NCBI RefSeq assembly: GCF_014905175.1
Contig: NC_057791.1
Span: 5,394,001 to 5,458,000 of the forward strand
Length of the DNA: 64,000 nucleotides
From: Aphidius gifuensis
Lineage: Eukaryota > Arthropoda > Insecta > Hymenoptera > Braconidae
Direction: 5' to 3'
A model generated the notes under the pieces. It was not told the origin of the DNA, searched no databases, and saw only the letters and a program-made list of their open reading frames with translations. The position numbers and the translations under genes are program-made. This document shows positions 10,901 through 23,378 of this stretch, piece by piece. Each line of letters starts with the position of its first letter. The first letter of the stretch is position 1.

Positions 10901-13900
10901 AGTATTTGCAAAATACATATTTGTAAAGGGCTGATAATTTTTTTATTTATTTCCTCAAGTGAATTTTATTCCCCTTATGTATTTTAACGTTATAAATCCG
11001 ACAGTCAGTCAGTCACTCAGTCAATCGTTTGTTCGTTTCTTCATCGTGAGCTCCCTAAAATCTCTTGGATCAGTAGAATTAAAATGCATACAAATAAATA
11101 AGACCTTAGTCTGGGTATTTTATGATTTGAATCAATGCCAATAATGTTTTTAAGTGTCTCACCATTGTTTTCAATGCTCATTGGGGAGGAAAAGGATTTC
11201 TTTAATCACCCCTCAATTGTCGAACTTTTTTTTTATTTCTTTCTCATTTTAACGGGTCAGTGATTGTAATCGTAAAAAAAAAAAAATCATAACTTGATCA
11301 TTATATTAAAATGAAGATTCTAAAATGACAATTTATTTAAAAAATTCATTAAACTCATTAAAAAAAAAATGTGTTTTACAAAATATATAGAAGTTTTTCG
11401 TTTAATTATTAGTAAATTTTATAAAACAAAAACAAATTAATTGAGCATTGTTTATTGAAGTTTGACAAGAAGATATTCACATGGCATAACAGCAGGAATT
11501 ATTATAGGGGGTCAAATAAAATATTTTACTGTACAGAGAGGAGGTGAAGTCAAATTTTAAATTAGTTCCAAGGGTAGTTGATCACGTAGCGCGTGACTCC
11601 AAGCGTTTTGTTGTTTGACACGTCGATTCAAAAACCTATATGTACTCACTATCTCGGCTTGATTTTGGTCTTCAAAATTTTATCCCAATTATAAAATTCA
11701 ATTCACATTTTTAATTATCCAATTAGTTAAATATTATAAAAAATTATTCTGGCAATGTGCCTTTAATATATATAAAAATTTTTCTCTTGTTTTTTTTCAT
11801 TGTCCTTGATAATCTCTTATGCTTTTTCTCCAAAAAAATAAAATAAAGAAAATATCATTAAATTAATTTAATTTATCATAAATAAAATAGCTCAAGAGTT
11901 TATGTCAAAGTACACAATATTTATATTTTATTTTGTGTATTCATTTACGTATGACAGGTGAAGATTCTTTGTTAAATAAAATATAAAAAAAAAAAAAAAA
12001 TTATATAAACATTTTTATCAGGGTGAATATTTTCATAGCCAATGGTTGGATAGTATAGTAGTAATTTTTTGTCATTACTATATTATTTTATAGCTAGCAA
12101 TGTATATATTCATTCAGTATATATATATACATCTGGTTTCGAGCAGGTTCCATACTCGTCAGTGCTCCCGGGTTCATTTGAAACGAGACTTCGAGTGGAA
12201 TGCAAACACTTAAATGTCTAGGACTCGAGCCGTGGTGTTCGCAAGCAAGACGAGCCACTGGTCTCTCTTCTCATATCATTCAATGTGTGTATATATGTGT
12301 CTTGCTACCGATGCGCAATGACCCCCCTTTTTTTTTATTTACCCCCTTATACACTCTCTCATTTTGTCCCCTTATATATTTTACGACCTCCCAAACATTT
12401 CAAACTTTCTATATGGTTTTTTTTTTATTTGTTTAATTTTTTTTCTCTTTTTCTCTTTCGATAAATCAAACAAGCTCATAAAAAATTGCTGATGTCATTA
12501 CTTGAGTAATTGTCATAAATGCTGATTAATATTTCAATTATAATAGATCAAATTTTTCAGCTGATAGAACACCTTTTTTTTATGTTGAAAATAAAATGTA
12601 TATATTAGTTTTTAAATAAGTGTTGCTACGTGTTTTTTATATACATATATTTCTTGGTAGAAATTAAAAAAAAAATACAGGGAATTTTATTTTGCTAATG
12701 AGGCAAAGCGTAATTAGTGAAACTGTCGACTACCAAAAGCACTCAACAGTGCAGAGATATATAAAAAAAAAATGTAAAATTATACTCATGTGATGGGATC
12801 TTTCTGCTGTACTTGAAACTCTTGTCTTTATTTTTGCATCAACTCTTGAAATTATTATTTTTTATTATTATATAAAAAATATGTTTTTTAGTTTTATTTA
12901 AAAGAAAAAAAAAAGGGGGTGTTATTATTTTATTTATTGAGAGGGGTGTTGGTATCTGATCTGTTGATATTATCAAAAAGAAAGATCAGTGAAAAGCAAG
13001 GCATATGACACTGACGTCCGTCAAAACCACACTTGCGGTGGCTAATTTTCCAAGCATTGAGCATCATTGAATTCCATTGTGCTTTAAATCGTTTCACATC
13101 CACAATAAACTCATACTCTTAAATCAAAATATTGTATTATATTTTCTCTATTGTGATTTAGTTAACTCATCAGTCATACATAATTAATTTTTTTAAATAA
13201 TATATATTTTCTTTTTCATTTTATTGGTCTATTTTATTAGGAGAGAAAATCAATTTACCTAACTAGCCAATTTCGGTAATTTTATTTTCCATGTATTTGG
13301 CTTTCAAGAGGCTCTTTTTTTTCGTAAATCTATTTATATGTAGTAGCCAATTTTTTTTTTTTGGACACTTGGGATACATATAAAGTTGAAAAAAAAAATT
13401 GAACATTACGAATTTATTGTTGAGACCAAATTGACAATTTTTTTCTTGCTCCTATTTTATTATGAGATTAATGAAATGTTTAAAAAAATATTTAATATAG
13501 TTTATTATTAATTTAAAATTTCACTTGAACTAATTTTTATAGTTTTTTGAATTTTTTAATATCTTAAATATTTATAACAAAAAATTAACTGAAAAATAAA
13601 CTTTAAAATTAAATTAACAGTCATTTAAAAAACAGTACACATAAATTTATAAAATTATATAATTTCTATTAAAAATAATAGAAAGTTATACAAATAGAAA
13701 ATTTATATAGAGAAATTTATTCAACAAAAAAATTCTAGTTACAATATTATGTAAAGAAAAAAATCATGCAATTATATAATATGGGACATGAAAAATGATT
13801 ATTTCATACAAAAAGAAAATCAAAATTATTTCTATTAGCAAAATTTAATGGAACAAAAATACATAAAAATTATGTAACAACAAGGTCTTTTGATCTTTCT

Positions 13901-16900
13901 TTATATTCTGTCGACATCCTGAAAAAAAAAATAGATAAATAATTGAATGAAGACCATATTGAGTAAAGAAAATTACCTTTAAAATAAATTTTATTATTAA
14001 AAAAAAAAAAAGCGTAGTAATAGCACGGAATGCCGTTCTTTTTTTTAGGCATAATAAATATCTTGATGGTAGTAAATGGAGCGTATTTCCGTGATGCTAA
14101 GGGTATCCTTAAAAGTAATGTAAGGTCCTCAATGTTTTGTTTGGCTATCGGTCCTTTTCACCTGTGCTCTATCGCCTGTATTTTTATATATTATTTATTT
14201 TTTCATTCCTCATCCAATTCATTCATTCAATCTTCAAAGTAAATCACGGTTCTTGTTCCTGCCTTTTCTCGATGTATTTTTTTATTTATTTTTTATTTTT
14301 TCTAAACCACCAAGAATTGATATGGAAAAAAAAGGAAAAAATAAAATAATATTCACAAGAATTATATTATTCTTTTGCCAATTAAACTGTTCAACTAGCC
14401 TCATATATAAATGAAAGGAATTTTTTTTTTTTATTATTATTTGTTGAAAATCAAGTTGAAGTTAGGATTAAAAGAGGTAAAGGTTTTAAATGGAAGAAGA
14501 GCAAAAAGACTAGGGATAAAAAAAAATATGTATATATAAAGAGAAAAAAAAAAGATGTTGAGTACACAGCAGCAGCAGGTACAAGTTTGATCTAAATGAC
14601 AAATATCTGATGTATTAAAAAAGAATTTTATGATGTATGAGATAAAAAAAAAAAAAGCCTAAACATTCAGTTTTAAAATTTACGAAAATACGAAGTAAAA
14701 AAGTCATGGAGATTATGAACAATATATTGTGAAATTGCTGTAGAAATATCAGATTTCGTTACAGAAAAATAGAGTCAGCTAATCCAGCTTGTCTACTTCT
14801 CCATAAGTATATGATATAACTTCAAAAAAAAAATTCTTCTTATAAGCATTACGATTCTATGAAATTTTATCAAGAAACTCATTCAAATTTCATTTCTATT
14901 TTTTATTGATAAAGACTTTTTTTTTTTTTCTTCCTTATTTTTTTTCTATTTAATTTCTTGGTTTTTTTTTTTATTTTTTCTATTGACGTGTGTTGCAGTG
15001 GTGCAAGAAAAACCACAATGATTTGTTGAATATCGGTACAGGTCGTTGAATTTTAATAGTAAATATCAAAACCACATAATATATAAATCCGACAGATTGA
15101 AGAATTTTGAACAAATAAAAAATGAAAAAAAAAAAAACTAGTAGTCGCGAGGATATAGAAAAAAAAAAAAAAATACGCGACCGAGTGTGTAATGTTCCAC
15201 CTCATTTAAACATTGAGTGAAGAATACGTGATTGTTGAAGAACTCTTCTTTTGCTTTCTTTTGTATTCATCATTGTACTTGTACTGGATCATCCCTTAAA
15301 TCGGATTTTCACTCGTGCATCGGAATGGACCCTTGCTTTAATCATTTTCAACAATCAAAACGTTGGACCTTTTTTTTTTAAATTTATTTTTTTAACCACG
15401 CAATTGTATTGTGTCTTGTCAGTATTCAAACTGCTTGACTAAAAAACAAAATTAATAAATAAAATAAATGTCGTATTTTTAGTTGAAAAATTTTTTAAAA
15501 TATTAAAAATTTTTTGAGCTTGATAGAGAATTATCCGAGAAAATTTGACAATAGAATTTTTTTTTTTTTTTAATTAATCAATTAAGTAGTTTCAAATTAA
15601 TTATACTTTGAGGATATTTTATATTTGTTTTTAAACATTTGGGTAGTAACAATTAATAAAGTTGAAATTATATTTATACAATTAATTTATAATTGATGTG
15701 TCAATATGGATTTTGACGTATAAATGCAAGGCCATCTTTTTTTATTCGCTGTTATTGACATTAGAGATAAAAAAAATTATACAAGTGTTTAACAATTTTT
15801 ATCAGATTTTAAAGAATATTATTTTATGGATTTATATTGATGTTATATCAAATTTTTAAAAATACTGATGGTTAAATTGATACACAATATAATTCTAATA
15901 AAATTAAAATTGAAATTGAAATTACAACAATGAAATTGACTTACGAAATTAATTTGAACTGAAATTATTATTTTAACAACAATATCATTATTTTATTGAC
16001 CTAATATTTCACCTGTTGCCTTAATCTCTATTTTATTTATTTGAAAAAATTTTCCAATACTTCTATGATGAATAGAAATGTGACTAAAAATTACCATGAA
16101 TCACTTTTGTCAAACTTGACACCAACTCAAGTTTAAATACTTAAAAAAAATTTAAAAAAAAAAAAAAAAAATAGTTTATTTATAGAATTAGGTTGTTGAT
16201 TGTTGTAAATTGTTGAAAAAAAAAAACCAAAAAAATATTGGAGATGCGGGGGATCGAACCCCGGGCCTTTCACATGCAAAGCGAACGCTCTACCACTGAG
16301 CTACATCCCCGAGTTAATATCTGACTGCTCAGTAAATTTGTTGATGAACTTGTACCATCGATTATCTTAAGTTTTCGGCTTTTACTTGCAAGACCGGTTG
16401 AACAACCGATTTTTAAACAGTTTCTGTAACCGGCAGAACATCAATACGGGGATGTAGCTCAGTGGTAGAGCGTTCGCTTTGCATGTGAAAGGCCCGGGGT
16501 TCGATCCCCCGCATCTCCAATTTTTTTTGCTCTCAAAAGCTTTTCTAATATTTTTCTAGGATCCTTTACTATAGTATACAGAAATTTTATACATAGAGTT
16601 CCTATAATATCATTTTGAATATAGGCCATGAAAATTCTTCATAGAATTCTTTCATACATAAGCTGCTGATAAGATTCCCCCCGTATCTTATATGCAAATA
16701 AGCCCCAAAATTGTAGAAGAATATTCATAGGACTATCCTGTAAAGCTCTATTGGAGGAAAGCTTCATAGAATTTTTTGTACGTTAATTAGTCCATATACG
16801 AATTGAGATATTTGAATCAAAAACAGTAGAAATATCCTGAGACCAACTTTTAGATGCGTTTTTTAGACCTGGAGGTCCTAGATTCCTTTGTTTTTTCTCA

Positions 16901-19900
16901 TGTTGCTTGAAGAGTAAAATTCTACAAGGTATAACGAAGCTATAAAAACGAATTTCAAGTCTTCAGATCCTCCCTTCAGAACGTGAAGGTTATAAAAACA
17001 TTGTTGTGCACTGATTACAGCACTTGGAAGCCAATACAGAACAATTTAAATTCGATTATTTCAATTCATTTATTTCAGCAGCTTTATTTGGTTGGTCTCC
17101 AAAATTCAGGGGATGTAGCTCAGTGGTAGAGCGTTCGCTTTGCATGTGAAAGGCCCGGGGTTCGATCCCCCGCATCTCCAATATTTTTTTAGTTTTTTTT
17201 TTTTAAATATAAAAATTTTACTTTTAAATTACAAAAACGAACAGTTTACGATTTTTTAAAATTTATTTTAATCAAATCTCTTATATTTTTAAGAATATAA
17301 AGTTTAATACAATATAAAATATTTCAATTCATAATTCAAACGTAATTTTTTCATCAGATAATTAATTAGTGTAAAAAAAATATAATACAAATTAATATTT
17401 ATAAAAGCCAAATGCTTTTTTTATTTATTTTTTTCCAACAAGTTAATAAATATGTATTTTTCAAATACAATAAAATATAAAAATAAAATAAACAAAAAAA
17501 ATGATGATTTGGTAAAATATCTTTGCAAAAAAAAGATCATATTACTTGTTTATTTTGACGTACCTGTTTAGGGTGCTAGAAATCCGATGAATCCCATATT
17601 CTTCAGACATTTTTTTTTTAACCAAACAATTCATATAGGTATTTTATTGACCTATGTTGAAACCGCACAATACCTTTAAATTCATCCTGTATCGTCTTAC
17701 ATCGTTTTAGACATTGATTTTTCAACGTGTCATTTCCTGTGTTATAGATATTTGATTTTTTTTTTTTTTTTTGTGAATAGACTGTCAGAGTATATTTACC
17801 AAATTCCAAAGAAAATTAAAAGTCATTTTTCTTTATTTTAACTTGTATTTTATATCAGGTAAAATATATATTATTTTTTCTACTGATGATATTTCTCTGA
17901 ATTTTTTTAATAAGAAAATATTTTTTTTCATGGCAAAAAATTCATGGAGTAACCTCTGAACTTTTTTTCGTAAAATAAATTTTTCTAAATCCTCTTATAT
18001 TAATCGAAATTTTCAGAGAATTGATGGGTTTTTTTTTTTAAGGGTATAGCTTGACCACATATTTTTTGTTTTAATAAATTAATAAAACTTTGAGCTTTTG
18101 AAATAGCCATATACTGTTACGAAATTGTTCCCAAATCATTTAGCCAACGAAACGACAATATGAAGCTTTAAAATTTTATTTTTTAGTACAGATAATTAAG
18201 ACAATAAAAAAAGAATGCTTTATGAAGACAATAAAATGAAAATTTTTTAAAAATAAAAACAAAAAAAGCTCGAGTAAAAAGTATATGTATTCCAAGTGTC
18301 CGCATGTGAGGGTTGAAAATCCCCTGGAGTGTATGAGCGTAATCAAAGAACAGCTTCGAAAAAATCAGGATGCACTTAAAAAGCACACGTACTTGGCAAT
18401 AGAGAGGGCATTCAGTCAGACTCTGAAGTTTTTTAGTCAAAGCAAGAGCCTCTTGGGCGTCACTAACACCACCATATAATACTGATTCTTACACCTGTAT
18501 ATTTGGTACGTTTTTTATTTCAAAATTTATATCTATAGATGTATATATATGTGCATAAGGATTGTAAGTCAAAAGTCCCTCTCTCAAATTTTATTTTTTA
18601 TATTTTTCCTCTCTCTATATATATATATGTTTGAGTGAACTCAGAGTCTATACAGGCCAACCAAGTACAACGCACACGATCGCGCACTGAAAAACCCTTC
18701 AGGTACCTTACCTAGAGACTTTGAGACTCAACAACGCTTTTCTTTTTTTTTTTTTCTTCTATTATGTCGCGTAGTTTTATTTATTTATTTATTTATTTTT
18801 TACTCTAATGACTTGTCAGCATTAGTATATATATATAAAAAGTGACGAAACACTGTTACTTACATACTATCATGAAAAACTAATTTACACACATAAAAAA
18901 ATAAAAATGAAATGTTAAATTAACAGTTTTTTGTCCATTCAATTGTGGAATTGATTAAAAAAATAATTAAATATGTAAAAAAAAGTATTAAATGCTAACT
19001 TGAAATTTTTTTCAAATATTAATTTAACATTTTTGGGTTTTTTAAAACATTTTTTTCTCAAGCTTCAATCATATTTTAAAAATGTTAAATTTTTCTGCTT
19101 TTCTTTTGATATATTGACCAGTATATATATAAAATTGAACCACAATGGTTTTAAGTTTATTTAATATAAGCGCCATAGTTGGATCACCTCAAGAAATCGA
19201 TACTCACACTCCAATTTTTCATTTTTTTTTTTAAATATTTCTATCTCGTTTAGTTAACCAGCATTGGTCCTTTACTTACTCATTTTCCTCTTCACATCCT
19301 GCTGCCTCTACCACCATCGTCGTTCATTCTCTTTTTCATTTTTTTTCTTTTTCTTTTCTCTTGCTTTCCCAGTGAATAGGGCTGAGGTATATATATGTAG
19401 GTACCTCCCCACTTGGCCCATGACGGCCTCCTGGAGGATCCTCAAGTACCCTCTCATAACCCTCCCTTTCGTGTGTATATATATACTGTGCTATATGGCA
19501 GTGAACCAGAGAGTAAAATGAGGAGGATAGGGGAATTTTCAACCCAACCATGAGCTCTGTCCAGCAGTCTCCATGCCAACACTCGCTCGATAAATTTATT
19601 GGTCGACAAAACGACGCAGTTGAACGGCGCGTATAACAAATTTTATTTACTTAATTTTTCATCACATAAATTTTCTATAAATTGCTATAATTATTTTTTA
19701 ATTTAATAAATTAAATTTTAATTATTAATAATTTTTTTTAAATTATATTATATTGGTATTATTTTTTTGTAGCTTTTATTAAATATAATTTTTTTCTTTT
19801 TCGTTATAAATTGACTTTTGCGTTAGGTTTTATTTACTGCTTTAGATATAAAATTTGTGGGTCATATTTTTACGAGTATTTGATACTTGACAAACGCTTT

Positions 19901-22900
19901 TCTTGATGTTCCATATGACCAAAACTGTTTTGTAACCCTAGGCTATTGGTTATATATATCAACAGCCCTCTTACCACACACCATGGTCATTAAATACACT
20001 CGGAATTAGTTACACTACTTTTTGTCACCCCATTCAAAAACCTCCATACTTTATTATTATTTTTATTTAAATAAAATTTACAGTAATTTATATAGTTTTT
20101 ATATTTTTTAAACTTGGTATGTTAATAGTTTACCTTCAATCTAATAAGACATTTTTTAATTATTTTAATTAATAATTTTATACACTTTTTGAAACACACC
20201 CCCTTGGGTTCCTTTTTTATTCTCTCAGTGCACTTTTAAAGATGAAATAATAAAAAAAAAAAAAAAAGCTCATACAATTTTTCCTCACGAAAAAATAAAT
20301 TTCTTTACATGATACCTTGCTCATGAAACTTGAAACTTGCTTTGAATAGTACTCATGCATATATAAAAAAATTAAATTAAAAAGAAACAAATTAAGAAAA
20401 ATTTCTTTGATCTAAAACTAGCTAAAATGTTTAAATTCATTTTTGATGATTAAAAAATTTAAAAATCATATTAAATACAAGTTTTATTTTTTATTAAAAA
20501 TAATAATATTATTAATATTATTAATAATAATAATAAAATTTATTTAAAGCTGCTTATTTTTTCCATTCATTTATTTTTCATTAAATATAATAATAATTTT
20601 TCGTTTGGGGGGTCCATCATGGCATCATCCTGGATCCACTTTAACCGGTACATCTCAACTAACAATACACCTAAAAAAAAAATAATAATATATACATAAA
20701 TAAATATTAGTCTAAACGTGTGAGTTAAAACAAACTTAAATAATATTTTAACTTGAAATTCAAATTTTCATTTAATATTTTTGAATCATTATTATTTATT
20801 GTACAATAATTAAATTTAAAAATTAACAAAATACATAACTTAAATTAATTTAAATTTAGATAATTCAATTATTTATAAACAAATAAAAATAATATAAACA
20901 AATGATAAATTATAATTAAGGAAAATATAATTTAAAAAAAAAAGAAATATAAAAAACATTTATAAAGAGAAATAAATAGAAAAAAAAAAAAAAAGTTTGT
21001 TGAAACAGGGCCCAATGACAGGGTGAATAGAAACGGGAAAATGTAATTTCAGTTGGAAACAAGCGTATATATATATAGAAATGAATATAGTAGAGAAAGA
21101 TCGTAGTAAGCAGACGCCGACCCACATCGGGCCTCAAGTGTTTATATTGCTGACGCGGCAATCCAATCCCAATACCAATGGTATATACTTTTGTTGATAA
21201 AGGTTTTTAACCATACACAATATACACACATTTACATGCGTATATTATTATTATTATTGTTATTATTGTTTAAATGTATATTGTTGATGAATTCAAGAGA
21301 GTATATTTATAATTTTACTCAGTTTATAATATTTATTTAATTTTTAATTATTTATTTTGATATTATACAAAATTTATAAAATTATTTTGATATTATATAC
21401 AGTTTATTAAATTAATAATTAATAAATATCAAAAAAAATCATAAACATAGTAAAGATAATAATAATAAACTAAATATATGCAAAAAAAAATTTTTTGAAA
21501 AAAAAAAATAAAATAATAAGTTGAAGGATTAAATAAATATTATAACTTTGATGGGTGATAGAACAATATGATGTACGGGGTCCATGACGAGGCAACAATT
21601 TTTGGTTGTTGTACGGGATGAAGAAAGTTTGGTCCGCGTGTGCATATCGTCCCGTTTGGGTGAGTCTTTATTATCATAAACGCAACAATAACGAGGGATG
21701 ATCCGATGTGTAAACCCGTCAGGGAAAAAATACTATTTTTTCTTTCTCTGTTTAATATTTTTTTTTTTTGTTATTATTATTATTTTTTTTTTCTATCTGT
21801 ATGTATATAATGCTTATGTTCATTGAGCGGGGGTGCAGAACTGTGTTGTAGGATTACACCGACCTTTCTATCCTCGTGAAATCCAACAGGGGGTTGTTAT
21901 TTTTGCCCTCCTCGCGAGTCATGTTATATATATTATCGGTAAAAGGTGAAAATAAAAAAAATGATAAAATCATGTATATTTAGATTTATTTTGTTGTTTA
22001 ATTATTGAATGATTTTATAGGATGAATTTAGATCAGTTGAATGTTGATGTTCGCAACTCAATCGAACGCGAACATTTAAAAATTGTAAATGTTTTTTTTT
22101 TTTTATGAAAGAGATCACACGAGTGTATATTTGTCATTTTAATTTATTAAAAATTATTAATTGATTTTGTAATTTGTAAATTAGACTAATCAAAATCAAT
22201 TTATTTCATTTTTTTTCGAAATACTTAAATTTTATTTATGCTAAAGTGAAAAAACGACTCGTTAATTTCAATTATATTTGAGCATCACTCATATAAAAAA
22301 AAAAAGTTTATATAATAAACTAAAGCTTGTTTTACAGTTATTTAAAACTTATAAATATATTGAATAATGATTGAATGATAATATTTATTATTCGGATGAG
22401 AAATAAATTAAGAAGAAATGAAAATACAAAAAATAAAAATTAAAAAAAAAACAGTGTGGCATATTACAGTTAAAAATATGATGTGTGGTAGTGATGCTGC
22501 CTGACAAATTTGTTATTAGCTATGGACGCGTAATGCCTTCGTGTTATGACGTTTCTTGATGCTGACAAATATGTACCCCCACACTTTATAAATTTTTATA
22601 TGAAGGTGACACGCGCCGGCACGCTCCTCATTCACCACTCAATATTGTATTGTTCCTGTTTGACATGACGACTTTAACTCCCACATATACTAAAACTCAC
22701 GTACAATCATTACCTATTATTATTATTTATTTATTTTCCATAGTTTTTTTTTTTTTTAATGCATATTTATATTTTGATTATTTCATATATGATGCAGGAT
22801 ATTCAAGTGGATATCAAACAAGCACTGGTGCTGCAAGAGGATACAGTAGTCAATCGGGTGGTAATTTTGGCAATCGTTCACAACAAAATTACAATTCACA

Positions 22901-23215
22901 AGGTCCTCGAATGAATAATTATGGAAATAATTCTGGAGCACAAGGATATGGACAAGGTTATGGACAACAAAATTATCAACAAAGAAATCAACATGGAAAT
23001 CAACAACAACGTAATAATCGTTATCAAAATTCTGGACAAAACAATCAAAGGGTAAATTTCATTTTTTTATATTTTTAATATATATTTATAAACAAATTGT
23101 AAATTTTGTTTTTATTTTTATTTTTTTACAGAATCAGCAATCAAATCGTTTTGGAAATAATCGTGGTGGTGGTAGTAGTGGTGGTGCAAGTGGTCTTTAT
23201 CGAAACAGTTACTAA
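7960..23215 (+). CDS. Xrn2: 5'-3' exoribonuclease 2 (XRN2/Rat1), six exons
   Basis: Exons: 7960-8034, 8144-8271, 8343-10631, 10711-10796, 22798-23051 and 23132-23215. All junctions are GT-AG with compatible phases, giving 971 residues against about 950 in human XRN2. The start is MGVPAFFRWLSRKYP, the invariant N-terminus of the family, so the start is secure. Conserved active-site blocks include YLDMNGIIHPC (about 56-66), the AIDGVAPRAKMNQQRSRR block (about 101-118), SDANVPGEGEHK (about 197-208), CGADADLI (about 231-238) and FVGNDFLPHLPS. A CCHC zinc knuckle (C-x2-C-x4-H-x4-C, about 264-277), typical of XRN2 and not XRN1, is present. The tail encoded by exons 4-6 is rich in G, Q, N, S and R and probably disordered. 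The enzyme degrades 5'-monophosphate RNA in the nucleus, acting in torpedo termination and in rRNA and tRNA surveillance. The 12-kb intron 4 is strikingly unlike the 71-109 base others. Confidence 0.97.
16239..16310 (-). tRNA. tRNA-Ala (UGC), copy 1
   Basis: The 72-base sequence folds into a full cloverleaf: acceptor GGGGATG/CATCTCC, D arm GCTC/GAGC, anticodon stem TTCGC/GTGAA with loop TTTGCAT (anticodon TGC), and T arm CGGGG/CCCCG with TTCGATC, then A73. The A box and the B box (GGTTCGATCC) are intact. A T-run follows the 3' end on the minus strand as a Pol III terminator. It lies antisense to Xrn2 in intron 4 and is head to head with copy 2. Confidence 0.97.
16448..16519 (+). tRNA. tRNA-Ala (UGC), copy 2
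   Basis: It is identical over its 72 bases to copies 1 and 3, with the same TGC anticodon and intact internal promoter boxes. A run of eight T's follows the 3' end. It shares the transcription direction of Xrn2. With copy 1 it forms a near-perfect 72-base inverted repeat with a 137-base spacer. Confidence 0.97.
17109..17180 (+). tRNA. tRNA-Ala (UGC), copy 3
   Basis: A third 72-base copy with anticodon TGC, complete cloverleaf pairing and A73. Long T-runs follow as the Pol III terminator. The flanks on both sides differ from those of copies 1 and 2, so the gene sequence has been kept uniform while the flanks diverged. Confidence 0.97.
18285..18479 (+). other. GC-elevated island in Xrn2 intron 4 (weak ORF, probable non-coding element)
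   Basis: About 195 bases of higher-complexity sequence contain a 64-codon open frame on the plus strand and a competing one on the minus strand. The plus-strand translation has a plausible amino-acid mix but no family resemblance I recognise, no clear splice partners and no start-context support. A conserved non-coding element is the more likely explanation. Confidence 0.3.
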
Positions 23216-23368
23216 TAGAAAAAAAAAGCAAAAATAATTATTTGACTATAGTACTATTGCAACTTGCTTAATTTCATATCAATTATTTTTCACATTTTTA
23301 GTTTAACGACAAATGCATTTTCATGAAAAACTATAAATTACAATTTTTATAATTATATTAAATAACGA

Positions 23369-23378
23369 AATAAATAAA
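23369..23378 (+). terminator. Candidate polyadenylation signals of Xrn2
   Basis: Two overlapping AATAAA hexamers (23369-23374 and 23373-23378) lie about 155 bases after the Xrn2 stop. In such A+T-rich DNA the hexamer is common by chance, so position is the main support. Confidence 0.4.

Larger units (their letters stand above)
10797..22797. other. Giant intron 4 of Xrn2
   Basis: This 12-kb intron holds three tRNA-Ala genes (16.2-17.2 kb) and otherwise no protein gene I can support. Islands of higher GC and complexity stand out from the A/T background: about 12130-12330, 13000-13080, 15160-15380, 18290-18480, 19260-19620, 21000-21180, 21550-21720, 21820-21930 and 22470-22650. Several contain short open frames on both strands without coding character. 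They look like conserved non-coding elements, possibly enhancers of the neighbouring homeobox gene scro; this is inference. Confidence 0.6.
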
